Positions 13,718 to 23,286 of a DNA stretch of 64,000 nucleotides are shown here, one piece after another; position 1 is the first letter of the stretch; every line of letters begins with the position of its first letter. The stretch comes from an uncultured Christensenella sp. (lineage in GTDB: Bacteria > Bacillota > Clostridia > Christensenellales > Borkfalkiaceae). A program made the translations under genes and the position numbers. Where the stretch lies: the NCBI GenBank assembly GCA_910586065.1, contig CAJUGI010000001.1, positions 186,001-250,000 of the forward strand, given 5' to 3'. The notes under the pieces were generated by a model. The model was given only the letters and a program-made list of their open reading frames with translations. It did no database searches and had not been told where the DNA came from.

Positions 13718-14701
13718 TTAATTTTCCGCACCGCCCATTAAAAGCTGTTCCACAATTTCGGTAAATCCCGCTTCGGAGGCGTAGTGCATTGCGCTGTGGC
13801 GGTTGTTGTCTACGGCGTTCAAATCCGCGCCAGCTTCAATAAGCATTGCGGTAAAATCGTTTCTTCCGCATTGCGCCGCAAGGATAAGCGGCGTTTTTCC
13901 GTCGGTGGTTTTCACATTTTTATCCGCGCCCGCGTTTATTAACGCTTTGCCTATAAAGTGCTCGCCGTTCTTTGCCGCTATGTGCAGGGGCGCTACGCCG
14001 TCAAGTCTTGCGCTGCCTGCTTTTGCACCCGCCGCAAGTAATAAATCCACTATTACCAAATTTCCTTTTTCAACGGCGAGAATAAGCGGTGATTCGCCGT
14101 CGTCGTTAAGCTTTTCAACCTCGGCGCCCTTTTCCAAAAGCACCTTAACAACTTCGCCCTGACCGTTCCAGCAAGCCTGATGCAGGGGCGTGTTGCCGTA
14201 AGTGTCGGTATGTGCTTCCTGACTTTCGTAAGAAAGCGCTTTAACAAGCTCTCTCAAACCCGAGGCGGTTGCATAATCAATTGCGGCGTGGTTATCGTTA
14301 TCCTTTAAGGAAATATCCACGTTTTGGTTTTTAATGTAAGCCAGGGCGGCGTCCGTTTTGCCGAACTTAGCCATAAGCATAAGCGGAGTTACGCCGTTTT
14401 TGTCGGAACAATTTACGTCGGCGCCCGCCTCTACGATAAGCGCGATAATTTCTTTGTTGCCCGTTTCCGCCGCGAAGTGAAGGGGAGCGCGGCTGTTGAT
14501 ATTGCACAGTCCCGAATCGGCGCCGTTTTCAAGCAAAAGCTTTACTATATCGCGCGAATTTTTTATGCAGGCGTATATAAGCGGGGTGTTGCCGGTCTCG
14601 TCGCGCTTGTTTACGTTTATGCCGCCCCGCTTTAAAAAAGTTTGCACAACTCCTTTTTGGTTGTTTTTGCAAGCCTGTAAAAACATATTGTCAAATTGCA
14701 T
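13718..14701 (-). CDS. Ankyrin-repeat protein 1
   Basis: 327 residues made almost wholly of about nine to ten 33-residue ankyrin repeats, with recurring TPLHxAxxxG and LLLExGAD segments. No signal peptide or membrane segment is seen, so it is a cytoplasmic protein-binding scaffold or an unconventionally exported one. AAGGAG precedes the ATG. It follows the second ankyrin gene by 32 bases, and the two probably form an operon. The ligand is unknown. Confidence 0.92.
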   Translation of the reverse strand: MQFDNMFLQACKNNQKGVVQTFLKRGGINVNKRDETGNTPLIYACIKNSRDIVKLLLENGADSGLCNINSRAPLHFAAETGNKEIIALIVEAGADVNCSDKNGVTPLMLMAKFGKTDAALAYIKNQNVDISLKDNDNHAAIDYATASGLRELVKALSYESQEAHTDTYGNTPLHQACWNGQGEVVKVLLEKGAEVEKLNDDGESPLILAVEKGNLVIVDLLLAAGAKAGSARLDGVAPLHIAAKNGEHFIGKALINAGADKNVKTTDGKTPLILAAQCGRNDFTAMLIEAGADLNAVDNNRHSAMHYASEAGFTEIVEQLLMGGAEN

Positions 14702-14733
14702 AAAGTTATCTCCTTATCAAACCTCTTCGGCCG

Positions 14734-15945
14734 TCAAATCATAAGTTCGAGAACGTCGTTCAGTCCGTTTGTAGCCGCAAACTCCGCAGGGGTTTCGCCT
14801 TTGTTGTTTTTTAAGTTGAAATCCGCGCCCGCCCTTAAAAGATAGCGCGCGGTTTTTTCGTCGCCTTCCTTGCAGGCAAGCAAAAGCGCGGTGTTGCCGT
14901 TGTTATCCTGCGCATTTATGTCCGCGCCGGCTTTTATAAGCGCCTTAACAACGTCCGTGCCGCGGTATTCGGCGGCGTAATGAATTGCACGCTTTCCGTC
15001 GTTGCCGGCGGCGTTTACGTTTGCGCCGTTTTCAATAAGCGCCATGGCTATATCCCTTGTATAATATCCCTGCGTGCGTTCGCAAAGCGATTGTACGAGC
15101 ACCGTGTAACCCTTTCCGTTCGTGGCGTCAAGGTTTTTTATCAGCTTTACAATTTCTTGTTTGCGCTTTAAAAGGGGGTGGTCGTAACGGAATTGCTCTT
15201 TAATGAAGTTAAATGGAAATTGCAGCAGCGAGAACACGGGCGGAATACCATTTGCGTCGCAAATACTTTCGTCCGCGCCCGCTTCAATCAGTTTTTTGAA
15301 TAATTGCAGGTTGCCGTGGCGAACGGCGAGCGCGAGAGGTGAAACACCGTTCATTTCCATCCAATAATGGTAACCGCCGAACGCGGCGGCGCCGGTGTCG
15401 TTTACGTTTGAGCCTTTTTCGATAAGCGCTTCGGCAAGTTGCTGTTTATCGTTGATTACTGCATACATTAAAGGGGTAATGCCAAATTTATCTGCCTTGT
15501 CGAGCCGTGATATATCGTAATTTTTAACTATATGTACGGCAAGCTCCTCTAAATTATCATGTCCGAAATAGCTTTTGAAAACTCTGCGGGCAGCCAATAT
15601 AAGCGCGTTGTCGCCGCTGTTGTCTTCCGAATAAACGTCGGCGCCGAGCTCCGCAAATTTTGCAAACACGCTTGCGTTGGTGGAGCGGTCGGCAAGCCTT
15701 AAAATAAGGCAGTCTTTACCGAGCAGTTTAAAGTTTATGTCAAAGCCTTTGGAAATAAAATATTCCAGCAAAGAAATATCTTTGTAGTTGCACGCCGCGC
15801 GTATTATAAAATCTATGATTTTCTCCGCGTCGTCGTCGTCATAAAAGTCGATTTCGTCAATGTGCGGTTCGATTGCGGCGGGAATTTCCTCTATTTGTTG
15901 GCGCCAGAGGTACGTCTCTATTGTGTTTATAAGTTCCTGCTTCAA
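14734..15945 (-). CDS. Ankyrin-repeat protein 2
   Basis: 403 residues; the first about 60 are acidic and not repeat-like, and ankyrin repeats follow, clearest at 155-400 (for example GITPLMYAVINDKQ and NTALLLACKEGDE). The start is TTG at 15945 with GGGAGG 9 bases upstream; no nearer ATG fits. No export signal. It is the first gene of the ankyrin pair under the promoter at 15968-15996. The related neighbour suggests a tandem duplication followed by divergence. Confidence 0.9.
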   Translation of the reverse strand: MKQELINTIETYLWRQQIEEIPAAIEPHIDEIDFYDDDDAEKIIDFIIRAACNYKDISLLEYFISKGFDINFKLLGKDCLILRLADRSTNASVFAKFAELGADVYSEDNSGDNALILAARRVFKSYFGHDNLEELAVHIVKNYDISRLDKADKFGITPLMYAVINDKQQLAEALIEKGSNVNDTGAAAFGGYHYWMEMNGVSPLALAVRHGNLQLFKKLIEAGADESICDANGIPPVFSLLQFPFNFIKEQFRYDHPLLKRKQEIVKLIKNLDATNGKGYTVLVQSLCERTQGYYTRDIAMALIENGANVNAAGNDGKRAIHYAAEYRGTDVVKALIKAGADINAQDNNGNTALLLACKEGDEKTARYLLRAGADFNLKNNKGETPAEFAATNGLNDVLELMI

Positions 15946-15967
15946 TTATAATTTCCTCCCGAATCCG

Positions 15968-15996
15968 AGTATAACACCATTCTAACTAAAAGTCAA
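15968..15996 (-). promoter_or_regulatory. Promoter of the ankyrin operon
   Basis: Minus strand TTGACT (15996-15991), 17 bases, TATACT (15973-15968), then GGGAGG before the TTG start. Confidence 0.7.
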
Positions 15997-16052
15997 AAAA
16001 CTGTCAACGCTTAATGCGCGGAATATAATTATTGCTTGTATAAAGAAAATAT

Positions 16053-16076
16053 AAAAAGCGCGGCTTTGCGCCGCGC
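16053..16076 (-). terminator. Intrinsic terminator of degV
   Basis: On the minus strand GCGCGGC-GCAAA-GCCGCGC followed by TTTTTATA, directly after the DegV stop. Confidence 0.8.
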
Positions 16077-16098
16077 CTGAAATTCTTTTTTAGGATTT

Positions 16099-16986
16099 TT
16101 AATTCCGTCTGTCTTTTCCGAGGAAGAAGAGAGCTATTGTGCCTGGGCCTACGTGTGCGCCCGTGCATAAGTCGTAATATTCTATAATAACGTCCTTCGC
16201 GCCGAGTGCTTTAACCTGTTCGGCAAGCCATAGCGCGTCCTCTTTGCAGTCTGCGTGCGTAATTGCAACCGTCTGTTCCGCAGGGTTAATTACGCGTTCT
16301 TTAAACGCGTCTACAATCGCCGCAAGCGATTTCTTTCTGCCGCGCTCTCTTGCGCACATAGTCAGTTTTGCCGGTGAGGTGCCGTTCGCCCACAAAATGG
16401 GCTTAATGTTCAAAAGCGTTCCCGCAAGCGCAACAATTCCCGAAACTCTTCCGCTCCTGCGCAAATATTTAAGGTCTGCAACGGTAACAAAACTGTTTAT
16501 TTTATAAACGCTGTCTTCCCAATATTTCAAACAAGCTTCAAGGCTTTCGCCTGCGTCCTTCATTTCGGCGAATTTAATAACCTGCAAGCCTTCGCCCATG
16601 CTTGCGTTTGCACTGTCCAAAACGTGCAGTTTGCAATCAGGATACTTCTCTTCCAAAACGGCTTTCGCTTTGGTTGCCTGATTAAATGTTCCGCTCATAT
16701 CGGCGGTTATCGTAAAAATAACGGCGTCTTTTCCGTCTTTCATAACGGGCTCAACCGCTTCTTCTATACGCGCCTGGTTTACAAGCGTGGTTTTAATGTC
16801 CGCACCTTCGTTTATTTTTGCATAAAAATCTTTGGCAATTTCTTCAAAATTGCCGTCGTCCGTAAAGCAAGGATAGTCCACGCCTTCGAGATTATAAAGG
16901 AAAGGTATAATTTTTATGTCGTATCTTTTAACGAGCTCAAAAGGAACGTTAGCCGCGGAATCCGCAAATATAACAAAATCTTTCAT
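16099..16986 (-). CDS. DegV-family fatty-acid-binding protein
   Basis: 295 residues. The N-terminal FVIFADSAANVPFEL and the TTLVNQARIEE and FTITADMSGTFNQA segments are typical DegV motifs; the S in MSGT lies in the fatty-acid carboxylate site. Members act as FakB subunits that present a bound fatty acid to the kinase FakA for phospholipid synthesis. No fakA is adjacent. GGAG lies about 10 bases before the ATG. Monocistronic. The fatty-acid link is interesting beside the PAI-like flavoprotein 9 kb away, but this is only circumstantial. Confidence 0.92.
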   Translation of the reverse strand: MKDFVIFADSAANVPFELVKRYDIKIIPFLYNLEGVDYPCFTDDGNFEEIAKDFYAKINEGADIKTTLVNQARIEEAVEPVMKDGKDAVIFTITADMSGTFNQATKAKAVLEEKYPDCKLHVLDSANASMGEGLQVIKFAEMKDAGESLEACLKYWEDSVYKINSFVTVADLKYLRRSGRVSGIVALAGTLLNIKPILWANGTSPAKLTMCARERGRKKSLAAIVDAFKERVINPAEQTVAITHADCKEDALWLAEQVKALGAKDVIIEYYDLCTGAHVGPGTIALFFLGKDRRN

Positions 16987-17134
16987 TTATTTAAAACTCC
17001 GAATAACCGAATTTCATTAAATTAACTTTATTCTATATATAACCCAAATTGCAAACAAATTAACCCTAATTTGCTCTACTTATTTAAAAAACAGCTATAC
17101 TGTTTAATTTTTTAATTCTACCGCTCAAATTTCA

Positions 17135-17155
17135 CACTCTACTCACGGTAGAGTG
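17135..17155. promoter_or_regulatory. Inverted repeat upstream of the XRE gene, possible operator
   Basis: CACTCTAC-TCACG-GTAGAGTG, 8-bp perfect arms, ending 11 bases before the -35 box. Related CTCTAC/TCTACC half-sites lie at about 17074 and 17118. Autoregulation by the adjacent XRE protein is inference. Confidence 0.5.
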
Positions 17156-17166
17156 GCTTATTTTAC

Positions 17167-17195
17167 TTGTATTTTTAGCCGGTTTGTGCTACAAT
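17167..17195 (+). promoter_or_regulatory. Promoter of the XRE gene, leaderless type
   Basis: TTGTAT (17167-17172), 17 bases, TACAAT (17190-17195). The ATG at 17203 is the 8th base after the -10; no ribosome binding site. Confidence 0.65.
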
Positions 17196-17202
17196 TCACA
17201 AT

Positions 17203-17853
17203 ATGAAAGACATAAAAGACATAATTGCCAAAAATCTGACCGAGCTGCGCACACGCGCGGGGTTCACGCAGTTACAGCTTGCCGAAAAATTAAATTATTC
17301 CGACAAAGCCGTCTCAAAGTGGGAACGCGGCGAAGCCGTGCCGGATTTGAGAGTGCTCGTCAAGCTTTCCGAAATTTACGGAATAACCGTCGACGATATA
17401 GTTAAAGGCGAAAATCTTCCCCACAAAAAACCGAATTTAAGCTTAAAAGTAAGGCGGCTTCTTGTCGTCGCTCTTTCGGTCGTCTTTGTCTGGTTTGTTG
17501 CAACGGGGCTTTTTATCACGTTCTATTTCATTCCCGCAACTGAAGCGTACGCTTATTTTGCATTCGTTGCGGCGGTTCTGCCCACGGCAATCGTCTTAAC
17601 GGTCTTTTCCGCGCTTTGGGGCAACAGAATAACCACCGCAATTTCAAGTTCCGCAATCGTATGGAGTTGCGCAATGATAATTTACATAACGGTAACCGTG
17701 TTCGCACCCTATTTCACGCAGATTTACCTTGTGTGGGTTGCCGCCGCGGTATTCGAAATTTTAATAATTCTGTGGTTTCTGTACCGCAGCTTTTTAAAGA
17801 ATAAAATAAAAGTAGAAAACGGCGCAAGTTCGGCTACAAAAAAAGAAAAGTAA
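17203..17853 (+). CDS. XRE-family regulator with C-terminal membrane domain
   Basis: 216 residues. An N-terminal helix-turn-helix (about 8-65; QLQLAEKLNYSDKAVSKWERG is classic XRE) is followed by a short linker and four hydrophobic helices (about 85-108, 115-137, 145-168, 173-194) and a basic tail. This is a membrane-tethered DNA-binding protein of a type common in Clostridia, often sensing envelope stress. It lies 14 bases before gltX and may head that transcript; the inverted repeat upstream suggests autoregulation. Confidence 0.9.
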   Translation: MKDIKDIIAKNLTELRTRAGFTQLQLAEKLNYSDKAVSKWERGEAVPDLRVLVKLSEIYGITVDDIVKGENLPHKKPNLSLKVRRLLVVALSVVFVWFVATGLFITFYFIPATEAYAYFAFVAAVLPTAIVLTVFSALWGNRITTAISSSAIVWSCAMIIYITVTVFAPYFTQIYLVWVAAAVFEILIILWFLYRSFLKNKIKVENGASSATKKEK

Positions 17854-17867
17854 GAGGATATTAAAAT

Positions 17868-19511
17868 ATGGACTTAAAAAAACTTGCTTTATCGCTTATT
17901 CCCGATAGCGATTTACTGAATCCCGAAGAGTATGAAGACGTGTTCCCGCCCCGCGTGCTTGAAAAGGGCGCCGAGGTAACCCGCCTCGCTCCCTCGCCCA
18001 CGGGCTTTATACATCTTGGCAACCTATATTCGGCGCTTGCCGACGAAAGGTGCGCGCACACGACGGGGGGAGTGTTTTATTTGAGAATAGAAGACACCGA
18101 TGAAAAACGCAAGGTGGAAGGCGCCGTCGAAAGCGTAATCCGCTCTTTAAATTATTTCGGAATAAAGTTCGACGAGGGCGCCGAAATAGAAAGTCCCTTA
18201 AATAAATACGGTCCGTATTATCAGCGTCAACGCGCAAAAATTTACCGTGCTTTCGTCAAAAAACTGATAGAAGAAGGGTTGGCTTACCCGTGTTTCTGCT
18301 CCGCGGAAGAGCTTGACGAAGTCCGCGCAAAACAGACCGAAAACAAACAAACCACGGGATATTACGGGGCTTACGCCAAGTGCCGCAAGCTTTCGGAAGA
18401 TGAAATTTACAAAAATTTAAAGGCGGGCAAACCCTTCGTAATCCGCTTGAAATCGCAGGGGAGCATCGAAAATAAGTTCACCTTCCGCGACGCGATAAAG
18501 GGCGACATAACGGTAACCGAAAACGATCAGGACGTAGTTATATTAAAGTCGGACGGAATACCCACATACCACTTTGCTCACGCCATAGACGACCACTTTA
18601 TGCGTACCACGCTGGTAATCCGCGGCGAAGAATGGCTTTCTAGCCTTCCCGTGCATCTCGAACTTCATAAAGTTCTCGGCTTTAAACCGCCAAGATATGC
18701 GCACACTTCGTCTTTAATGAAGATGGACGGCGGCACAAAGAGAAAGCTTTCCAAGCGCAAAGACCCCGAACTATCCCTCGATTATTACAGAAAAGCAGGC
18801 TACGAGCCCCGCGCCGTGGTCAAATATTTAATGACGGTTCTTAATTCCAATTTCGAGGAATGGAGCCTTAAAAACCCCGACGCGGATTACAGAGATTTCA
18901 AATTTAAAATCGACAAAATGGGTAAGAGCGGCGCGCTGTTCGATTTGGAAAAACTTTGCGACGTCTCCAAAACTGAAATTTCAAAACTTTCGGCAGAGGA
19001 GTGTTACGGCTTTTTAAACGGCTGGGTGCAGGAGTTCGGCACCGAAAAAGACAAGGCGCATTTTAATGATAAAGATTATATAATAAAAATTTTGACGTTA
19101 ATAATGGGCGTAGGCGGCAAAAAGCGCAGAAAGGACATCGAACGCGCCGAACAGGGCGTAAGAATGATTGATTATTTCTTTGACGATACCTTCGCTCCCG
19201 AATATAATTACCGCTTCGGTAAGGAAACCGTAAACGTCGTTTTAGAAAACTTTGCAAAAGTTTACGACCCCTCCGACGACAATTCCGTTTGGTTTGCAAA
19301 ATTGAAGGGAGTGGCGCCGCTCGTCGGCTTTGCCGCCGAAACAAGCGAATATAAAGCCAATCCCGAAAAATTCAAGGGCAACGTTTCCGACGCGGCGGAA
19401 ATTTTGCGTATTGCAATAACCGGCAGTCCAAACTCGCCCGACCTGTGCACAATAATGGGTATTCTGGGCAAAACACGTTCGCTTGCCCGCCTGAATTCGG
19501 CAAAATTATGA
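17868..19511 (+). CDS. gltX: Glutamyl-tRNA synthetase
   Basis: 547 residues, class I synthetase charging tRNA-Glu. The HIGH-type motif is HLGN (49-52) within APSPTGFIHLGN, the KMSKS-type motif is KLSKRKD (293-299), and GEEWLSSLPVHL is family-typical. The length exceeds the usual 470-500, with an extended N-terminus and a longer C-terminal half, as in some clostridial enzymes. An AAGAGG ribosome binding site precedes the ATG. Its stop overlaps the next start (ATGA). An essential gene driven from an XRE-regulated transcript would be unusual; an internal promoter cannot be excluded. Confidence 0.96.
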   Translation: MDLKKLALSLIPDSDLLNPEEYEDVFPPRVLEKGAEVTRLAPSPTGFIHLGNLYSALADERCAHTTGGVFYLRIEDTDEKRKVEGAVESVIRSLNYFGIKFDEGAEIESPLNKYGPYYQRQRAKIYRAFVKKLIEEGLAYPCFCSAEELDEVRAKQTENKQTTGYYGAYAKCRKLSEDEIYKNLKAGKPFVIRLKSQGSIENKFTFRDAIKGDITVTENDQDVVILKSDGIPTYHFAHAIDDHFMRTTLVIRGEEWLSSLPVHLELHKVLGFKPPRYAHTSSLMKMDGGTKRKLSKRKDPELSLDYYRKAGYEPRAVVKYLMTVLNSNFEEWSLKNPDADYRDFKFKIDKMGKSGALFDLEKLCDVSKTEISKLSAEECYGFLNGWVQEFGTEKDKAHFNDKDYIIKILTLIMGVGGKKRRKDIERAEQGVRMIDYFFDDTFAPEYNYRFGKETVNVVLENFAKVYDPSDDNSVWFAKLKGVAPLVGFAAETSEYKANPEKFKGNVSDAAEILRIAITGSPNSPDLCTIMGILGKTRSLARLNSAKL

Positions 19512-20302
19512 CTTTTATCGAATATTTTCTTGTTGCTGCATTTCTGTTTTTTGCCGGCAGTATGCTCGGATGGTGTACCGAAGTTGTTTTCCGGCGCCTG
19601 TTCACGGCAAAAAAATGGATAAACCCGGGTTTTTTAACGGGACCTTATCTGCCTCTTTACGGTTTCGGGCTTGTCGGGCTGTTCGGAATTTCGCAAATAC
19701 CTATAAGCACCGGCAGCATAGTCTGGGATAAAATTATAATAATTTTGATTATGGGCGTTGTAATGACGCTCATAGAATACATAGCGGGACTCATATTTAT
19801 AAAGGGAATGAAGATAAAGCTGTGGGATTATTCCAACCGCCGCGGCAATATTCAGGGCATAATATGTCCGCTTTTCTCTTTCTTCTGGTTGTTGGTGTCA
19901 ATCTTTTTCGAACTTGTCGTCACCCCTTACGTTATGGAAACGGTCGTTTGGTTCGTCAACCACATAGCGTTCGCTTTCGTGGTGGGAATATTCTTCGGCG
20001 TATTCTTTGTGGATTTGGGGCATGCAATAAACGTAACTTCAAAAATCCGCGCGTTTGCAAAAAAACATAATATAGTTGTGCCCGTTGAAAAATTAAAACT
20101 CAGTATAAAGGAAAAACTCGAAAAACTCGAAAATAAAAAATCCAGCTTCGTTTTTCCCTTTAAAAGCGGCGGCACCATAGCCGAAGCTTTGGAACATTTT
20201 ACCAAAACCAATAAATCCGTTTCGGCAACCGAAGCGGAAACCGGCGAAATAACCGAAGAGGCGGCGGCAACCGACTCCCGGAATAAAAAAAGTAAACATT
20301 AA
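19508..20302 (+). CDS. Putative ABC-transporter permease-like membrane protein (CmpB family)
   Basis: 264 residues from the ATG that overlaps the gltX stop; a longer upstream frame inside gltX is not needed. About six hydrophobic helices with SMLGWCTEVVFRR near the N-terminus and GPYLPLYGFG match the PF06541-type family annotated as type IV ABC permease, whose function is unclear. The C-terminus is a cytoplasmic, charged, partly repetitive tail. The next gene, 12 bases on, is an ABC exporter, so the two may act together; this is inference. Confidence 0.85.
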   Translation: MTFIEYFLVAAFLFFAGSMLGWCTEVVFRRLFTAKKWINPGFLTGPYLPLYGFGLVGLFGISQIPISTGSIVWDKIIIILIMGVVMTLIEYIAGLIFIKGMKIKLWDYSNRRGNIQGIICPLFSFFWLLVSIFFELVVTPYVMETVVWFVNHIAFAFVVGIFFGVFFVDLGHAINVTSKIRAFAKKHNIVVPVEKLKLSIKEKLEKLENKKSSFVFPFKSGGTIAEALEHFTKTNKSVSATEAETGEITEEAAATDSRNKKSKH

Positions 20303-20314
20303 TCAGGCAAAATT

Positions 20315-23191
20315 ATGTTGCAGTTAAAAAATATAACAAAATCATACCCCGTTGCGGGGGGCGAAGTTCAGGCTCTTAAAGGCGTAAGTATAAATTTCCG
20401 CAAAAACGAATTCGTTTCCATTTTAGGCGCTTCGGGTTGCGGCAAAACCACGCTCTTAAACATAATCGGCGGGCTCGATAAATATACTTCCGGCGATTTG
20501 GTAATTCAGGGTACTTCCACAAAGGAATATAAGGACAGGGACTGGGATACCTACCGCAACCATTCGATAGGTTTCATTTTCCAGAGCTATCACTTAATTC
20601 CCCACCAAACGATTTTACAAAACGTCGAACTTGCTCTTACAATTTCCGGAATAAGCAAAGCCGAACGCCGTGCAAGAGCTATGGAGGCCTTAAAAAAAGT
20701 CGGATTAGATGAAAAATTAAACGTCCGTCCCAATCAGCTTTCTGGCGGGCAGGCGCAAAGGGTGGCAATAGCAAGGGCGCTAATAAACGACCCCGAAATC
20801 GTTCTTGCGGACGAACCTACGGGTGCGCTCGATTCTAAAACAAGCGTCCAGATAATGGAGCTTTTAAAAGAAATTTCGCGCGACCGCCTCGTCATAATGG
20901 TAACCCACAATCCCGAACTTGCCGAAACGTATTCAACGCGTATAATAAGGCTTCTTGACGGGCTTGTAACCGACGACACCGCCCCTTACGACGGCGGGCA
21001 AACGGACGAAGAATCTGACAAACACGCAAAAACGGATGATATACCGGGGGTAACCGAGGAAGAAACTCCCGACGGCGAAGGAAAAGAGAAGTCCGCGCAG
21101 ACTCCGGATGTTCCGCAAAAAGGCAAAAAGAAAAAATCCGCAATGTCGGTATGGATGGCGTTTTCTCTCTCATTAAAAAATCTGCTTTCCAAAGGCAAAC
21201 GCACGGCAATGGTCTCCGTTGCGGGCAGTATAGGAATAATAGGCGTTTCAATGGTTCTTGCAATTTCTTCCGGTGTTCGCGGCTTTATTGCAAGTATGGA
21301 AGACGACCTTCTTTCAGGCTATCCGCTTTCCGTTGAAGAAACGGCAATCGACTACGAAGCTTTAACAAGCTTTGCAACAACTTCCAATAAAACGGCAACT
21401 CCGTTCCGGCTTAAGGATAAAGTTTACGTCAATTCGCTTTTGGATACTTTAATTGGATTCAAGGGGCTGGAAGTCACTAATACTATAACGGAAGATTACG
21501 TAAATTATCTTGAATCTATGCCAAAGGAGTATTACAACGCGCTCCAATACGGCTACGACTTCGATATGTCCAACTACATTTATACCGATTTCAAAGTGAC
21601 GGACGGAGAACTCGACCCCGCTCTCGATACGAGCGGTAATTATTCGGTTTCGGGAATACGTTCCATTTACAGTTCGGTGCTTAAGCAACAGCCCAAATAC
21701 GGCAAATATGCCGGAATGATATCCACGATAAGTTCGTTTGACGAGCTTCCCGATAACAGCAGTTATATACTTTCGCAATACGATATTCTGGCAACCGCGT
21801 CCGGCAAAACGCAGAAACAGCTTTCAAATGAAGAAATAGCCGAAATCTTCGAAAGCGAGGACAGTATTATAATGGTGGTAAGCCATAACGCATTTTCGGA
21901 TTTGAATTTCGGGCAGTACGGTTATATGACCGAAGACGAATTTTTAAACTTCGCCTACAAATCTGCGGGCGACGAGTACGACCAGTCGGTAATCGATAAA
22001 TACAACGGCAAAATAAAGGAAGACGGCACCTACGACGAAAATTTTCAGGGAACGGATTTCTCATTCTTCGTCGGTGAAACTGCAAAAAATTTCACCTGGT
22101 ATCCAAACAACACTATTTTTACCGAAAATCCTCTCTACGGAACTGTGGACGGCATGCCGCCCTTTGTCTACAACCCGTCCTCGGCAAACTTCGATAAGTC
22201 TCAGGGCACAACATTAAAGGTTAAAGCCATACTGCAGAAGAAGGAGGGCATATCTTACGGCTGTATGTCGTCGGGGTTGTATTACACCAAAGCGCTTTCG
22301 CAAAAAACCGTTGCAAACGGCGTAAACAGCAAAATCGCACAGTTTATAAATGAACTTCCTACCGAGGACGCGGACGGCAACGAGGTGGAGCAGGCGCTTG
22401 AAGTATTGCCTTATACTTATTCGTATACTTACGTCAAGGACGGCGAATGGAAAAAGGCGAACGCAACAATGGCGATAGTTTCGTCAGACAATATGCAGTC
22501 GCTTATGACCGGCGGGTTAAACAAGGTCGATACTTCCGTCAACGCAAAACTTATCGCCGGCAGTTCTATTCCTACTGCGTTCTATCTGTATCCGCTCGAT
22601 TTCGACAGCAAAGATTTGGTAACCGATTATCTTGATAAATGGAACGACGCCTGCGGAAGCGGCGCGCCCATGGAGTGGACTGACGGCAAAGGCGTCTTCC
22701 ACAGCATAATGCTCGAAGAAGTCAACAAAATCAAATACAGCGATAACGTCGGGCTTATAATCACAATGGTTAACACCATGATTGAAATGGTAACAATAGC
22801 GCTTGTAGCGTTCACGGCTCTTTCGCTCGTCGTTTCAACGGTAATGGTAGGCATAATAACTTACGTTTCAGTGGTCGAGCGCATAAAGGAAATAGGAATC
22901 TTACGTGCCGTCGGCGCCAGAAAAAAGGATATAAAGCGGCTCTTCAACGCCGAAACTTTCATAATCGGTTTATCCGCAGGCACGGTCGGCGTGATTGTAA
23001 CTTATTTGCTTTCTTTCATAATCAATATGGTCGTCGGTTCGCTTTTCGGCGTCTGGTCTATCTGTTCGTTGCCTGTGCTGAACGCGTTCATAATGATTTT
23101 GATATCGATTGGCTTAACGCTTGTTTCGGGTTTGATACCCGCGTCGTCTGCGGCCAAAAAGGACCCCGTCGTCGCCCTCCGAACGGAATAA
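20315..23191 (+). CDS. MacB/FtsX-type ABC transporter, ATPase and permease fused
   Basis: 958 residues. The ATPase domain (1-225) has Walker A GASGCGKTT (38-46), LSGGQ (143-147) and Walker B IVLADEP (about 163-169). An acidic linker (about 230-280) leads to a first helix (about 300-325), a large extracytoplasmic domain (about 330-820) and three C-terminal helices of the FtsX type. This architecture matches LolCDE/MacB/BceAB-like transporters, which export or extract peptides or lipoproteins by mechanotransmission rather than import solutes. It follows the CmpB-like protein in the same operon. The substrate is unknown. Confidence 0.93.
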   Translation: MLQLKNITKSYPVAGGEVQALKGVSINFRKNEFVSILGASGCGKTTLLNIIGGLDKYTSGDLVIQGTSTKEYKDRDWDTYRNHSIGFIFQSYHLIPHQTILQNVELALTISGISKAERRARAMEALKKVGLDEKLNVRPNQLSGGQAQRVAIARALINDPEIVLADEPTGALDSKTSVQIMELLKEISRDRLVIMVTHNPELAETYSTRIIRLLDGLVTDDTAPYDGGQTDEESDKHAKTDDIPGVTEEETPDGEGKEKSAQTPDVPQKGKKKKSAMSVWMAFSLSLKNLLSKGKRTAMVSVAGSIGIIGVSMVLAISSGVRGFIASMEDDLLSGYPLSVEETAIDYEALTSFATTSNKTATPFRLKDKVYVNSLLDTLIGFKGLEVTNTITEDYVNYLESMPKEYYNALQYGYDFDMSNYIYTDFKVTDGELDPALDTSGNYSVSGIRSIYSSVLKQQPKYGKYAGMISTISSFDELPDNSSYILSQYDILATASGKTQKQLSNEEIAEIFESEDSIIMVVSHNAFSDLNFGQYGYMTEDEFLNFAYKSAGDEYDQSVIDKYNGKIKEDGTYDENFQGTDFSFFVGETAKNFTWYPNNTIFTENPLYGTVDGMPPFVYNPSSANFDKSQGTTLKVKAILQKKEGISYGCMSSGLYYTKALSQKTVANGVNSKIAQFINELPTEDADGNEVEQALEVLPYTYSYTYVKDGEWKKANATMAIVSSDNMQSLMTGGLNKVDTSVNAKLIAGSSIPTAFYLYPLDFDSKDLVTDYLDKWNDACGSGAPMEWTDGKGVFHSIMLEEVNKIKYSDNVGLIITMVNTMIEMVTIALVAFTALSLVVSTVMVGIITYVSVVERIKEIGILRAVGARKKDIKRLFNAETFIIGLSAGTVGVIVTYLLSFIINMVVGSLFGVWSICSLPVLNAFIMILISIGLTLVSGLIPASSAAKKDPVVALRTE

Positions 23192-23203
23192 GATTTTTCT
23201 GCC

Positions 23204-23221
23204 AAAGGGCTTAGCCTTTGA
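23204..23221. other. Hairpin after the ABC transporter
   Basis: CAAAGG-GCTTAG-CCTTTG without a T run. It could mark an mRNA 3' end but is not a canonical terminator. Confidence 0.35.
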
Positions 23222-23251
23222 GTGCAGCAATCGGCCGCTTCAATCATTCTC

Positions 23252-23280
23252 TTGCAAATTGCTCGGATTTAAGTTATAAT
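23252..23280 (+). promoter_or_regulatory. Promoter of apbE, leaderless type
   Basis: TTGCAA (23252-23257), 17 bases, TATAAT (23275-23280). The ATG at 23287 is the 7th base after the -10; no ribosome binding site. Confidence 0.75.
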
Positions 23281-23286
23281 AAACAT

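Noticed and set aside
13718..15945. CRISPR or DNA tandem repeat
   Set aside because: The periodicity is at protein level (33-residue ankyrin units) with diverged DNA.
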